From contig NZ_CP109994.1 in assembly GCF_025947065.1 (NCBI RefSeq), positions 4,216,001 to 4,280,000 of the forward strand: a stretch of 64,000 bases of DNA. The letters are read 5' to 3'. Source of the DNA: Flavobacterium sp. N1736. GTDB taxonomy: Bacteria > Bacteroidota > Bacteroidia > Flavobacteriales > Flavobacteriaceae. The translations under genes were made by a program, and so were the position numbers. Each line of letters starts with the position of its first letter. Within the stretch, counting starts at the first letter, position 1. Shown here one piece after another: positions 25,601-34,557 of the stretch. The notes beneath the pieces are model-generated. The model was not told the DNA's origin, ran no database searches, and saw only the letters and a program-made list of their open reading frames with translations.

Positions 25601-27149
25601 GGCTGACGTTTTGCGTAAAGCGATGGGTAAAAAACAAAAAGACGTTCTGGATAAAATGAAACCTAAATTTGTGGAACAAGCCGCAAAAAAAGGTCATGAT
25701 GCCAAAATTCTGGAGAAAATCTGGAAAGACTGGGAAGCATTTGCAAGTTACGCCTTCAACAAATCGCACTCGACTTGTTATGCCTGGATTGCGTACCAAA
25801 CGGCTTATTTAAAAGCACATTATCCTGCAGAATATATGGCAGCGGTTCTTTCGAATAATATGAATGATATTAAACAAGTATCATTTTTCATGGAAGAATG
25901 TAAGCGTATGGGGCTTGAAGTTTTAGGACCGGATGTGAATGAGTCGTACTATAAATTTACGGTAAACGATAATTATGCTGTTCGTTTTGGAATGGGCGCT
26001 ATTAAAGGTGTAGGTTCCGGAGCTGTAAATACAATTGTAGAATGCAGAAAAGACGGAAGATATAAATCAATTTTTGATTTGGCGAAACGTATTGATTTGC
26101 GTGCAGCTAATAAAAAAGCAATCGAAAACCTGGCGCTGGCGGGAGGGTTTGATTCATTTGAAGGAACTACAAGAGCACAATATTTTCATGATGATGGCGA
26201 CGGAATTACGTTTTATGAAAAAGCAATGCGTTACGGATCGAAGTTTCAGGAAAATGAAAATTCATCGCAGGTAAGTTTGTTTGGAGAAACCAGCGAAGTG
26301 CAAATTGCTGAGCCGATTGTGCCTCCGTGCGAAGACTGGAGTACAATGGAAAAGCTTGCCAAAGAGAAGGAAGTAGTTGGAATTTATCTTTCCGGACATC
26401 CGCTTGACGATTTTAGGTTTGAGATGAAATACTTCTGCAATGCACGATTGGAAGCGCTAAAAAGCATGAATGAATATGTGGGTAAAAACCTGACTTTTGC
26501 CGGAATTATTAATAATGTACAGCATCGTGTTGCCAAAAACGGAAAAGGCTGGGCAGTATTTAATTTAGAAGGATATGATGAAAGTTTCGAATTTAAAATT
26601 TTTGGAGAAGAATACTTAAAGTTCCGCCATTTCCTGATTCAGAACAATTTTGCCTTCCTTAAAATCCTTATAAAAGACGGTTGGGTAAATCATGATACAG
26701 GTAAAAAATCAGATCCAAGAATGCAGTTTGTTGAGGTAAAACAATTGCAGGACGTTTTAGAAACCTTTGCAAAAAAGTTAATCGTTTTATTAAACATTAA
26801 AGATCTCCAAGCAGAGTTTATTCATAAATTAAGTCATTTATTTAATGATAATAGAGGAGATAATTCTGTGACTTTTGAAATCATGGAATTAGAAAAAATA
26901 AAACGTTTGGTTGAGGTTGAAACGACCAATGAGTTTGAAGAAACTGAAGATGCTGTTTTTGTTGATGAAGAGGAAAATGACGATAACGAAGCTGCTCTTG
27001 GTGAAACTAAAATGCAGGAAGTCAAAGAGATTGAAGAAATAAAGGTGGTAACCAAATTAACGATGCCAAGCAGAAGGTTAAAAGTCAAAATTTCAACTGA
27101 GTTATTACAGGAATTAGAAAAAATGCAGGTTAATTTTAAGCTGAACTAA
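22605..27149 (+). CDS. dnaE: DNA polymerase III alpha subunit with fused N-terminal 3'-5' exonuclease
   Basis: About 1514 residues. N-terminal DEDDh exonuclease (1-200: F-D-T-E-T-T-G, GQNLGFDVNIM, H-N-A-T-A-D-V-E-A-T) normally found as the separate epsilon subunit; then PHP domain (YAHLHNHTQFSVLQS), palm/fingers with GPGRGSAAGSAVAYCLG and the catalytic P-D-I-D-I-D-F-D, HhH and OB domains (LTFAGIINNVQHRV), and an acidic C-terminal tail. It is the replicative polymerase, with proofreading in the same chain, an arrangement known in Bacteroidota. The ATG here starts directly at the exonuclease strand. Confidence 0.96.
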   Translation: MYLIFDTETTGLPKRWDAPITDSDNWPRCIQIAWQLHDEMGQLIEHQDYLVKPDGFNIPYDAERIHGISTELAEADGITLAEVLEKFNIALSKTKFIVGQNLGFDVNIMGAEFHRMGVDSPMSSMPVLDTCTEVTASLLQLPGGRGGKFKLPTLTELHSYLFDKPFAEAHNATADVEATTRCFLELIRREIFTKEELDVPKDYFKEFQERNPQEFPLIGLKHINLKAASDKIREQLKALESVGQENTVSHSDRADFKAAKYAHLHNHTQFSVLQSTIGIANIVAATAKNGMPAVAMTDTGNMMGAFHFVSAVMNHNKAASAKNKALVEAGEEPTETEMKPIVGCEFNVCDNHLDKTKKDNGNQVVLLAKNKNGYHNLAKMSSIAFTDGFYYVPRIDRAIVEKYKEDIMVLSGNLYGEIQSKILNVGENQAEEALIWWKEQFGDDFYLEVMRHNQEDENRVNKTLIEFSQKHNVKLIATNNTYYLNKEDANAHDILLCVKDGEKQATPIGRGRGYRYGLPNQEYYYKSSEEMKKLFADLPDAIINIQEIVDKVEIYSLYRDVLLPKFDIPEEFIVPEDEADGGVRGENKYLRHLTMVGAKKRYGEITESIQERLDFELLTISNSGYPGYFLIVQDFIAEARNMDVSVGPGRGSAAGSAVAYCLGITNIDPIKYDLLFERFLNPDRVSMPDIDIDFDDEGRGRVMDYVINKYGKNQVAQIITYGKMATKSAIRDTARVLDLPLFEADRIAKLIPAMMPSKWNLARFISENEDEVKKALRSDEFDNVKELIAIANEDDLAGETIQQAKILEGSMRNTGIHACGVIITPSDITNFVPVTTAKDSDLYVTQFDNSVAESAGLLKMDFLGLKTLTLIKDTVKLVKYRTNIDLDPDTFPIDDIETYALFQRGETVGIFQYESPGMQKYMKDLKPTVFGDLIAMNALYRPGPLEYIPSFVRRKNGEEEIKYDLDACEEYLGETYGITVYQEQVMLLSQSLADFTKGEADVLRKAMGKKQKDVLDKMKPKFVEQAAKKGHDAKILEKIWKDWEAFASYAFNKSHSTCYAWIAYQTAYLKAHYPAEYMAAVLSNNMNDIKQVSFFMEECKRMGLEVLGPDVNESYYKFTVNDNYAVRFGMGAIKGVGSGAVNTIVECRKDGRYKSIFDLAKRIDLRAANKKAIENLALAGGFDSFEGTTRAQYFHDDGDGITFYEKAMRYGSKFQENENSSQVSLFGETSEVQIAEPIVPPCEDWSTMEKLAKEKEVVGIYLSGHPLDDFRFEMKYFCNARLEALKSMNEYVGKNLTFAGIINNVQHRVAKNGKGWAVFNLEGYDESFEFKIFGEEYLKFRHFLIQNNFAFLKILIKDGWVNHDTGKKSDPRMQFVEVKQLQDVLETFAKKLIVLLNIKDLQAEFIHKLSHLFNDNRGDNSVTFEIMELEKIKRLVEVETTNEFEETEDAVFVDEEENDDNEAALGETKMQEVKEIEEIKVVTKLTMPSRRLKVKISTELLQELEKMQVNFKLN

Positions 27150-27295
27150 ATTTTAACAGTTAAAATTTAAAAGAATGCATTTTTTTTAAGTTAAAAATAT
27201 GCATGCATAATACTTTTTTAGTAATATTGCTCAAAATTACAACGTTTTCGTACAATATCTAACAAAGCAAACTAGAACAATATGTTAAAATGATC

Positions 27296-27303
27296 TAAGT
27301 TTG
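27296..27303 (+). promoter_or_regulatory. -7 promoter element (TAAGTTTG) for the outer membrane barrel gene
   Basis: Exact TAnnTTTG match 25 bases before the ATG. Confidence 0.6.
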
Positions 27304-27328
27304 TATTAAAACAATTAAAATCAGAATT

Positions 27329-28261
27329 ATGAAAAAGAACCTATTTTTATTAGGATTATTAGTTTGCTCTTTGGTTACAATGGCGCAAACTGAAAAAACA
27401 GAAAAACAAGAAAGCTGGTATTTTAAATTAGGGGGGTCATATTTCATCCAAACTGCTGCTGCTGAATTTCCAACTGTATCGGGAGCATTACCAAATACGG
27501 ATGTTTATGCTGCAGATGGAACTACTTTAATTTCTAGAGAAACTAATCACGGTTCTTTTGGACAAGGATTCCGTTCAGGTTTAACTGCTGGATATCGTTT
27601 TACACCACGTTTAGGTGTTGAGTTGGGATTTAATTATTTTAACAGCGCAAATAAAACTATGGTTGAAACAACAAATAGATTAGTAGCAGCCGGACCAACT
27701 TTTGCAACTGGTAAAGCAGTAGGAAAACTTGAAGCTTATGATATCGCTCCTGCAATCGTTTTGTTTTTAGGAGAAACTCACGGTTTTGAGCCTTATACTA
27801 AAGTTGGAATTATCGTTCCGGTTCATGGAACATTAGAAATTGAAACTAATAGAACATATACAAATCCAGCAGGAAAAACAGAGACTTACTCAAAAGACGT
27901 TATTAAACCAAACCCAACAGTTGGATTTACTGCAGCTTTAGGTACATCTTATAAATTAGGAACACATATTTCTCTTTTTGCTGAATTAGAGTATCGTAAT
28001 TTTACTGTACACGGAAAAACAAAAGAAACAGAAGTATATACTGAAAATGGTGTAGATAAATTAAACACACCTACAGCTTTCCGTCCAGATGCATCATATT
28101 CTGCAAGTCATACTAAATACGTAGATCAAATTAATACTACTTCAAATAGTAAAGTAACTAACGCAGCTGGTTTTGATAATACAAGAGCAACTGATGATAT
28201 TAGTTCTTACGTTGGAATTTCTGGTTTAGGATTGACTTTTGGTCTTAAATACAGCCTATAA
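27329..28261 (+). CDS. Outer membrane beta-barrel protein (porin/OmpA-barrel type)
   Basis: 310 residues with a signal peptide (cut after T-M-A-Q). The mature protein alternates short amphipathic strands (AGYRFTPRLGVELGFNYFNS, ISLFAELEYRNFTV) and ends GLTFGLKYSL, with a final strand suited to BAM insertion. Loops are Thr/Asn-rich. No peptidoglycan-binding domain is present. Probably a small structural or adhesive barrel. Own promoter and strong terminator suggest a well-expressed single gene. Confidence 0.85.
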   Translation: MKKNLFLLGLLVCSLVTMAQTEKTEKQESWYFKLGGSYFIQTAAAEFPTVSGALPNTDVYAADGTTLISRETNHGSFGQGFRSGLTAGYRFTPRLGVELGFNYFNSANKTMVETTNRLVAAGPTFATGKAVGKLEAYDIAPAIVLFLGETHGFEPYTKVGIIVPVHGTLEIETNRTYTNPAGKTETYSKDVIKPNPTVGFTAALGTSYKLGTHISLFAELEYRNFTVHGKTKETEVYTENGVDKLNTPTAFRPDASYSASHTKYVDQINTTSNSKVTNAAGFDNTRATDDISSYVGISGLGLTFGLKYSL

Positions 28262-28286
28262 TTCTAAAGAATTTATAGTTTTAAAA

Positions 28287-28321
28287 AAAGAGGATATTCG
28301 TTAGAATATCCTCTTTTTTTT
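28287..28321 (+). terminator. Rho-independent terminator after the outer membrane barrel gene
   Basis: A 13-bp stem (AAAGAGGATATTC and complement), 4-base loop, then a T-tract. Confidence 0.9.
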
Positions 28322-28392
28322 GTTTTGTGATTTCTCCCTTTGGTCAAATGACAAGATTGTGTAATACTCCATTATATTAACATTATTTCAAC

Positions 28393-28488
28393 GGATTAAA
28401 ATCCGTTACTACAAAATAATCCGTTCCTCCGGAACTCTAACTAGAGAGCTATCGGCACGATTTATTTTGTAGGGATGGATTTTAATCC
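28393..28488. repeat. ~96-bp composite palindromic element
   Basis: Outer 27-base arms (GGATTAAAATCC....CTACAAAATAA) match as inverted repeats at 23 of 27 positions. The centre holds two more hairpins (GTTCCTCCGGAAC and CTCTAACTAGAG). It does not code. It resembles miniature transposable or REP-like elements and is unlike the other repeats in the window. Confidence 0.7.
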
Positions 28489-28540
28489 ATCTAAACGATG
28501 CAAATAACAAATAATCATTTGATTTTGTATGATTCGCGAA

Positions 28541-28569
28541 ACCCGACAGGTTTTTAAAACCTGTTGGGT
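28541..28569. repeat. CCCGACAGG-type palindrome
   Basis: ACCCGACAGGTTTT and AAAACCTGTTGGGT arms at the 3' end of the oxidoreductase gene. Confidence 0.8.
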
Positions 28570-28599
28570 TTACTATGCGTAAAGAAATGTGATATTCAA

Positions 28600-29595
28600 T
28601 TATAACTTCGAAGCCCTAAACTCCTTCAAAACTTCGTCAATAACCCAGGTTGTTCTCGCAGCAGAATTTCCTTTTGATGGAGAAAAACCTTCATTGCCTA
28701 AAAGCTCTGCAACAACGGTTTCTATAAATGGCTGCTGAATATGAAGCGAATTTTCGATTGTAATACTTTCTTTTTCACCATTTGTATATTGAATATGTAT
28801 AGGATCATTTCCAAAAGTAGAGAAAGAGATTTTTCCTTTATCGCCTACAATTTCAGTATTATCATAACGTTCAAAGCTGGCGAAATTCCATAAGCCTGTA
28901 CCATGAATTCCATTTTCGAATAAAAACGACATTGAAACTGAATCTTCTGCAGGATAAGCAAGAAGCTGTGAAGTTGCATGCCCTCGAACGGATTTTATTG
29001 GCCCAAATACAAAATCAAGGAAGTCTAAAGTATGACAAGCCAAATCAACAAATATTCCACCACCGGAAATATGCGGTAAAACTGTCCATGGTAAATTAAT
29101 ATCGTCGTCGTAACGTGCTTCAAATGGATGATATAAAACACAATTTACATGTCTTATTTTACCTAATTTATTTTGATCGATTATTTCTTTTATTTTTAAA
29201 AATCTTGGTAAACTTCTTCTATAATACGCAACAAATAATGGTACATTATATTCTTTGCAAGCGCTGATCATTTCGTTGCATTCTTCAAAAGTCAAAGCCA
29301 TTGGTTTTTCTACATAAACCGGTTTTCCTGCTTTGGCACACAAAATAGTATATTCTTTATGAGAGGAAGGAGGCGTAGCAATATAAACCGCATCAACTTC
29401 AGGATCATTAATTAAATCAATAGCATTCGAATACCATTTAGGTACATTATGGCGTTTGGCGTAATCCTCTGCAAGTGCAGCATCTCGTCTCATTACGGCA
29501 ACTAATGCAGAGTTTGGTGCTTTTTGAAAAGCAGGTCCGCTCTTAACCTCAGTTACATTTCCGCAGCCAATAATTCCCCATTTTACAATTTTCAT
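28600..29595 (-). CDS. Gfo/Idh/MocA-family oxidoreductase
   Basis: 331 residues. N-terminal Rossmann NAD(P)-binding domain (WGIIGCGNVTEVKSGPAF) with the family marker V-E-K-P-M near residue 95, and a C-terminal alpha/beta domain with G-G-G-I-F-V-D-L-A-C-H-T-L-D-F, whose His is a usual catalytic residue. These enzymes act on sugars, inositols or related compounds; the substrate is not evident. No sugar-metabolism genes are adjacent. Confidence 0.9.
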   Translation of the reverse strand: MKIVKWGIIGCGNVTEVKSGPAFQKAPNSALVAVMRRDAALAEDYAKRHNVPKWYSNAIDLINDPEVDAVYIATPPSSHKEYTILCAKAGKPVYVEKPMALTFEECNEMISACKEYNVPLFVAYYRRSLPRFLKIKEIIDQNKLGKIRHVNCVLYHPFEARYDDDINLPWTVLPHISGGGIFVDLACHTLDFLDFVFGPIKSVRGHATSQLLAYPAEDSVSMSFLFENGIHGTGLWNFASFERYDNTEIVGDKGKISFSTFGNDPIHIQYTNGEKESITIENSLHIQQPFIETVVAELLGNEGFSPSKGNSAARTTWVIDEVLKEFRASKL

Positions 29596-29686
29596 TTTTC
29601 TGGTTTTTTAGTTATTTCAAATTTAAAAAAGGTTTGCCACGAATTGCACTAATTTTCTCGAATTATTTTGTTGTTAAAAAAATTCG

Positions 29687-29836
29687 CCACGAATTCACGA
29701 ATTTTTTTTTCACGCAGATTTTGCAGATTAAGCAGATTCTGTGTGGAAAAAATCTGCTTAATCTGCAAAATCTGCGTGAAAAAATTAAGTCAGTTAAAAA
29801 AAACAATTCGTGCTAATTCGTGAAATTCGTGGCGAA
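29687..29836. repeat. Large palindromic element (GCCACGAATT / CGCAGATT family)
   Basis: The core is a perfect 34-bp inverted repeat, 29705-29738 and 29751-29784, with a 12-base loop, built of CACGCAGATT and GCAGATTAAGCAGATT. Outer arms GCCACGAATT and AATTCGTGGC extend it. The whole 29596-29952 gap is such repeats. A reading frame inside it is a by-product. Confidence 0.9.
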
Positions 29837-29952
29837 TACACACACAGATTATCAAAAATCATTTTAACTATTAAATCTGTGGCAAAAAAAATAACCACGA
29901 ACTCACAAAAATAATTCGTGAATGCGTGGCTATTAAAAAAACAGACTAAAGT

Positions 29953-32058
29953 TTACTTTTTAGGTAAAGCAGTAAATCCCATATTGTAAAGCGTGAACGC
30001 CTGAATATCTACATTTTCCTGAATCGTTGCAGCAACAGATTTTCCTGCTCCGTGACCCGCTTTTACATCAATACGAATCAAAACCGGATTATTTCCTGTT
30101 TGTTTTTCCTGTAATTCGGCAGCAAATTTAAAACTATGAGCAGGAACCACACGATCATCATGATCTCCCGTAGTTACCATAGTTGCAGGATATTGAACAC
30201 CGCTTTTTACATTTTGAACCGGAGAATATCCTTTTAAATATTCAAACATTTCTTTATTATCCTGTGCAGTTCCGTAATCGTAAGCCCAACCTGCACCGGC
30301 AGTAAAAGTATGGTAACGCAACATATCCATAACGCCAACGGCTGGCAAAGCTACTTTCATTAAATCAGGACGTTGTGTCATTGTAGCGCCCACTAATAAA
30401 CCTCCGTTTGAACCTCCGCGAATTGCCAGAAAATCAGATGAAGTATATTTTTGAGCGATTAAATATTCAGCGGCAGCGATAAAATCATCAAATACATTTT
30501 GTTTATGCAGTTTCGTTCCTGCATCGTGCCATTTTTTACCATATTCACCGCCACCTCTTAAATTGGCAACGGCATAAACACCTCCGTTTTCCATCCAAAT
30601 GGCATTCGAAATACTAAAAGCCGGAGTTAAACTAATATTGAAACCGCCATAGCCATAAAGGATAGTTGGGTTTTTACCGTTTAGTTTTGTTCCTTTTTTA
30701 TAAGTAATTATCATCGGGATTTTTGTTCCGTCTTTTGAAGTGTAGAAAACCTGTTTCGATTCATAATCGTCACTTTTGAAATCTACCTTTGGTTTTTGAT
30801 AAGTTTCAGATTTACCGGATTTTGGCTCAAGAGAAAAAATAGTTCCCGGAGTTGTATAATTTGTAAACGTATAATATAATATTTTATCGTGTTTTTTTCC
30901 TCCAAACCCACCGGCAGTTCCTATTGCCGGAAGTTTGATTTCACGAACCAATTTTCCGTTATAATCATATTGCTGTACAAACGAAACAGCATCTTTAATA
31001 TAGTTGGCAAAGAAATATCCGCCTCCGGTTGAAGGAGATAAAATATCTTTGGCTTCAGCAATAAAATCTTTCCAGTTTTCCGGTTTCGGATTGCTAAAAT
31101 CAACAGAAACAACACGACCGTTAGGCGCATTTAAATCGGTTTCTATAAACAACTTAGTACCTTCGTTTTCAATAATCGTACTGGCATTATTAAAATTGTC
31201 TATGATAGTAATAATAGGGCTGTTTGCAACCGTTAAATCTTTAATATACAATTCATTTCCATAGGTAGAATTAGCTGCGGTAATCACTAAATAATGATTG
31301 TCTTCTGTAACGTAACCTCCAACATATCGGCGTTTTTGATCTGCTCCAAAAATAACTTGATCTTCTTTTTGAGAAGTTCCAAGTTTGTGGAAATATAGTT
31401 TATGCTGATCAGTTTTAGCAGATAATTCGCTTCCTTTTGGTTTGTCATAACTAGAGTAGTAAAAACCTTCATTTCCTAACCAGGAAACGCCGCTAAATTT
31501 TACATCTACCAAAGTATCTTCTACAATTTTTTTTGACAAAGCATCAACAATAATCACTTTTCGCCAGTCACTTCCGCCTTCAGATATAGAATAAGCGGCT
31601 TTGTTTCCGTCTTTAGAAAAATCTAAACCGCCAAGCGATGTAGTTCCGTCTTTAGAAAATGTATTCGGATCAAGAAAAACTTCTTCTTTCCCTTTTTCGT
31701 CTTTTCTATAAATAACCGATTGATTTTGAAGTCCGTTGTTTTTAGAAAAATAAGTAAATTTTCCCTCAATGTACGGAGCACCTATTTTTTCATAATTCCA
31801 TAGTTTTTCCATTCGTTTTTTTAATTCTTCACGAAACGGAATTTTATCTAAATAACCATAAGTAACTTCATTTTCGGCTTTTACCCAAGCGCCGGTTTCA
31901 GCAGATTTGTCGTCTTCAAGCCAACGATACGGATCGCTTACTTTGGTGTCAAAATAAACATCAACAGTTTCCCCTTTTTTAGTTTCGGGATATTTAATAT
32001 TTTGCCCAAACGAAATCCCTGCAGTTGTAATAGCCATTATAAGAATTGTTTTTTTCAT
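29953..32058 (-). CDS. Prolyl oligopeptidase (S9A serine peptidase), exported
   Basis: 701 residues, nearly the same length as the well-known flavobacterial prolyl endopeptidase. A signal peptide ends near S-F-G-Q. The N-terminal beta-propeller (about 75-420) gates a C-terminal alpha/beta hydrolase with nucleophile R-G-G-S-N-G-G-L, Asp in T-G-D-H-D-D-R-V-V-P and His in K-A-G-H-G-A-G-K. It cuts short peptides after proline, here in the periplasm. Own promoter; single gene. Confidence 0.95.
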   Translation of the reverse strand: MKKTILIMAITTAGISFGQNIKYPETKKGETVDVYFDTKVSDPYRWLEDDKSAETGAWVKAENEVTYGYLDKIPFREELKKRMEKLWNYEKIGAPYIEGKFTYFSKNNGLQNQSVIYRKDEKGKEEVFLDPNTFSKDGTTSLGGLDFSKDGNKAAYSISEGGSDWRKVIIVDALSKKIVEDTLVDVKFSGVSWLGNEGFYYSSYDKPKGSELSAKTDQHKLYFHKLGTSQKEDQVIFGADQKRRYVGGYVTEDNHYLVITAANSTYGNELYIKDLTVANSPIITIIDNFNNASTIIENEGTKLFIETDLNAPNGRVVSVDFSNPKPENWKDFIAEAKDILSPSTGGGYFFANYIKDAVSFVQQYDYNGKLVREIKLPAIGTAGGFGGKKHDKILYYTFTNYTTPGTIFSLEPKSGKSETYQKPKVDFKSDDYESKQVFYTSKDGTKIPMIITYKKGTKLNGKNPTILYGYGGFNISLTPAFSISNAIWMENGGVYAVANLRGGGEYGKKWHDAGTKLHKQNVFDDFIAAAEYLIAQKYTSSDFLAIRGGSNGGLLVGATMTQRPDLMKVALPAVGVMDMLRYHTFTAGAGWAYDYGTAQDNKEMFEYLKGYSPVQNVKSGVQYPATMVTTGDHDDRVVPAHSFKFAAELQEKQTGNNPVLIRIDVKAGHGAGKSVAATIQENVDIQAFTLYNMGFTALPKK

Positions 32059-32081
32059 AGTTTTTAGTTTGTCGGTTGTAG

Positions 32082-32089
32082 CAAAAATA
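32082..32089 (-). promoter_or_regulatory. -7 promoter element (TATTTTTG) for the prolyl oligopeptidase
   Basis: Exact TAnnTTTG match 23 bases before the ATG. Confidence 0.6.
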
Positions 32090-32117
32090 GCACTTTTTGT
32101 GTAAAAATGAATTTAAA

Positions 32118-32181
32118 CCATATAAGTTATATAAGTAAATGTGAGCAGATTTACTAAAATGAACTTATATCACTTATATGG
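32118..32181. repeat. 19-bp inverted repeat after the TonB receptor gene
   Basis: CCATATAAGTTATATAAGT at 32118-32136 and its complement (one mismatch) at 32163-32181. One arm (CTTATATCACTTATATGG) recurs at 58063-58080. It may terminate the receptor transcript. Confidence 0.75.
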
Positions 32182-32189
32182 TAAAAAAA

Positions 32190-34397
32190 TTATATGTTGA
32201 AGTTTACTCCCAAAACAATATTTCGTCCAATATTAGGAACACCGTCTGTTTTTAATCTCGAAAGATGCGCGATATACTTTTTATCGAATAAATTGTTTCC
32301 GTTCAGGTTTACATCAAAAGCGGTTTTTCCTAGTTTTACCGTTCCTCCAAAACCTAAATTCACCAAAGTATATCCTTTTGAAGCTGTTTCGAAACCACTT
32401 ACATTGTCCTGATTAAAAGTCGAAGAAACGTTTAAAGAAGCGTATCCTTCTTCGAACCAATTTTTGATTTTAAATTCAGTTCTTAATGTATTGTTCCAAT
32501 TGTTTGCCGGAATTAAAGGCAAATAATCATTGTTGTCTTTTTTACCCGTTACCGTTTCAAAACTTGTTTCAAAATGCAACCAGTCTAAAGGATGCGGATG
32601 AAAATGCAAACCAACTTCACCACCGTATAATTTTGCATTATCCTGAATGTAAGCAAAAACGTCATTATCTTCTAAAGTTTCTCCCGTTGGCGAAGTATAA
32701 ATATAATTGTTTACGTGATTGTAAAATCCGTTGATAAAGAATTCAAAATGAGAGTTTTTATATTCTAAATTCAAATCAGTCTGAACATTTTGCTCTGTTT
32801 TTAAATCAGCATTTCCAATTTCGTAACGGTTTGTTCCTTCGTGAACACCGTTTGAAGTTAACTCAGCTAAATTTGGCGCTCTAAATCCGGTAGCAACATT
32901 CAATCGAAGCGTTAATGGTTCAGCCAACTTTGTTTTATATCCAAGAGAAGCATTAAAACTGTCAAAAGATTTGTCTAAAGGAAGAAAATAACCTTCTTCG
33001 CCCTCAATTCCGTGCGCTTCAGATGTTACGTTTCTATTGTCAAAACGTAATCCGGCTTGTAAAACGCTGTTATTCCATTCGTAATTTGCAGTTCCAAAAA
33101 CTCCAAAATCATTTGTTGTTGCATCCGGAATCAAATATTCTTCACCGGAGTTTTTATTCGTTTGGTGCATTCCCTGAACGCCTAAAATAGTTTCAATTTT
33201 CCCTAATTTAGGAAAATGATATTTGGCATTATAATTAAAAGTATTCAGTTTCATATGAAGAGAAGCTTCATTACTGTCTTCAAATTCGCTTCGGTCGTTT
33301 GAGATATAACCTAAATCAACATCCAGTTTTGAATTTTCAAAAAAGATAACATTGTTTAAACTCAATAAATGATTAAAAATTCCCTGTCTTGGAAACTGCG
33401 TGTCTTTGCTCGAAGATTGTTCTGCAATTCCGTCTTCCGGAATCCCAATATCCAATTTATTGTAATTATATCTCAAAACACTAGAAAAGCTTGAATTGCT
33501 GTATCCAATTCCGGTTTTAAAATCAGTTTCGTTATAACGTGAATTTGTTACACGATCGCCATCGGCAATTTTATAATCAGAATGTGTGTTGTAGCTTCCG
33601 CGAGCCAAAAATTTCCAGTTATCCGTAGAAGTTTTCAAACCAATAGATGAATTGCTTCCTTGTGTATTTGTAAAATATTTTTGACTGAAATTAGCCTTAA
33701 AAGTATTCGCATCGGCAAATTTTTCAGGATTAAAATATAAAACACCGCCCAAAGCATCAGAACCATATAATAAAGATGCCGGACCTTTAATAACTTCGAC
33801 ACTTTCAATTCCGGCATCGTTTAAACCTAAGCCATGTTCGTCTCCAAACTGTTGATTTTCGATACGAACACCTTGAGAATAAACCAAAACTCGATTTCCG
33901 CTTAAACCACGAATAACTGGTTTTCCAATAGAAGTTCCTGTAGAAATTTGAGAAACTCCGGGAATCGTTGCCAAACCTTCAATTAAAGTTGAGGTTCCTT
34001 TTTGCTGTAATGTTTTGATGCTTTCATGCTCCACTTTCATGACGTTTTGCGACTGCAATTTGTTAAATGGAGTTGAAACTACGACTTCATCCATTTCAAA
34101 AACAGATTCAGTTAGTATTACATCTAAAGTGTTATCTTTTAATATTTTATCAATAGTTTTGTTTTGAGTGGTATACCCAACAAAAGCAAAGGCAAGTCGT
34201 AAACTTCCGTTTGGAAGATTTTTAAATTCGTATTTTCCGTTCTCGTCCGTTGTTGTTCCTTTATGTAATTCCGGCGCATAAACAGAAACGCCTGGCATTG
34301 GCTGGTTTTCAAGATTTGTTACGGTTCCTGAAACAGAATTTTGAGCCGAAAGCAGGCTCGAAACCCCTAAAATAAGGGCTAATATGATTTTTTTCAT
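32190..34397 (-). CDS. TonB-dependent outer membrane receptor, possibly for a metal
   Basis: 735 residues: signal peptide (cut after L-L-S-A-Q), carboxypeptidase-like regulatory domain (about 20-105, VSGTVTNLENQPMPGVSVYAPELHKGTTTDENGKYEF-type), plug domain (about 115-225) and a 22-strand barrel ending GRNIVLGVNFNI. A periplasmic or loop segment H-F-H-P-H-P and the C-terminal SRLKTDGVPNIGRN recall ZnuD-like zinc receptors. The gene directly upstream encodes a small Cys/His-rich protein, so metal uptake is a reasonable guess; it is not proven. A SusD partner is absent. Confidence 0.88.
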   Translation of the reverse strand: MKKIILALILGVSSLLSAQNSVSGTVTNLENQPMPGVSVYAPELHKGTTTDENGKYEFKNLPNGSLRLAFAFVGYTTQNKTIDKILKDNTLDVILTESVFEMDEVVVSTPFNKLQSQNVMKVEHESIKTLQQKGTSTLIEGLATIPGVSQISTGTSIGKPVIRGLSGNRVLVYSQGVRIENQQFGDEHGLGLNDAGIESVEVIKGPASLLYGSDALGGVLYFNPEKFADANTFKANFSQKYFTNTQGSNSSIGLKTSTDNWKFLARGSYNTHSDYKIADGDRVTNSRYNETDFKTGIGYSNSSFSSVLRYNYNKLDIGIPEDGIAEQSSSKDTQFPRQGIFNHLLSLNNVIFFENSKLDVDLGYISNDRSEFEDSNEASLHMKLNTFNYNAKYHFPKLGKIETILGVQGMHQTNKNSGEEYLIPDATTNDFGVFGTANYEWNNSVLQAGLRFDNRNVTSEAHGIEGEEGYFLPLDKSFDSFNASLGYKTKLAEPLTLRLNVATGFRAPNLAELTSNGVHEGTNRYEIGNADLKTEQNVQTDLNLEYKNSHFEFFINGFYNHVNNYIYTSPTGETLEDNDVFAYIQDNAKLYGGEVGLHFHPHPLDWLHFETSFETVTGKKDNNDYLPLIPANNWNNTLRTEFKIKNWFEEGYASLNVSSTFNQDNVSGFETASKGYTLVNLGFGGTVKLGKTAFDVNLNGNNLFDKKYIAHLSRLKTDGVPNIGRNIVLGVNFNI

Positions 34398-34557
34398 TTG
34401 AAAATGATGCTATAAGTTAATTGATTTTTTTCTTTTAAAATAAAAACTAAAAAGAATAGAAACATCTGCCGATTCTGAAGTTTCAGAATGGGGAAATCGA
34501 CTAATTTTTTTGAATTAGATTAAAAGATTACTGGTTTTATTTCGAGTATTTCGAAAT

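Noticed and set aside
29634-29816. 60-residue plus-strand frame
   Set aside because: It lies entirely in palindromic repeat DNA.
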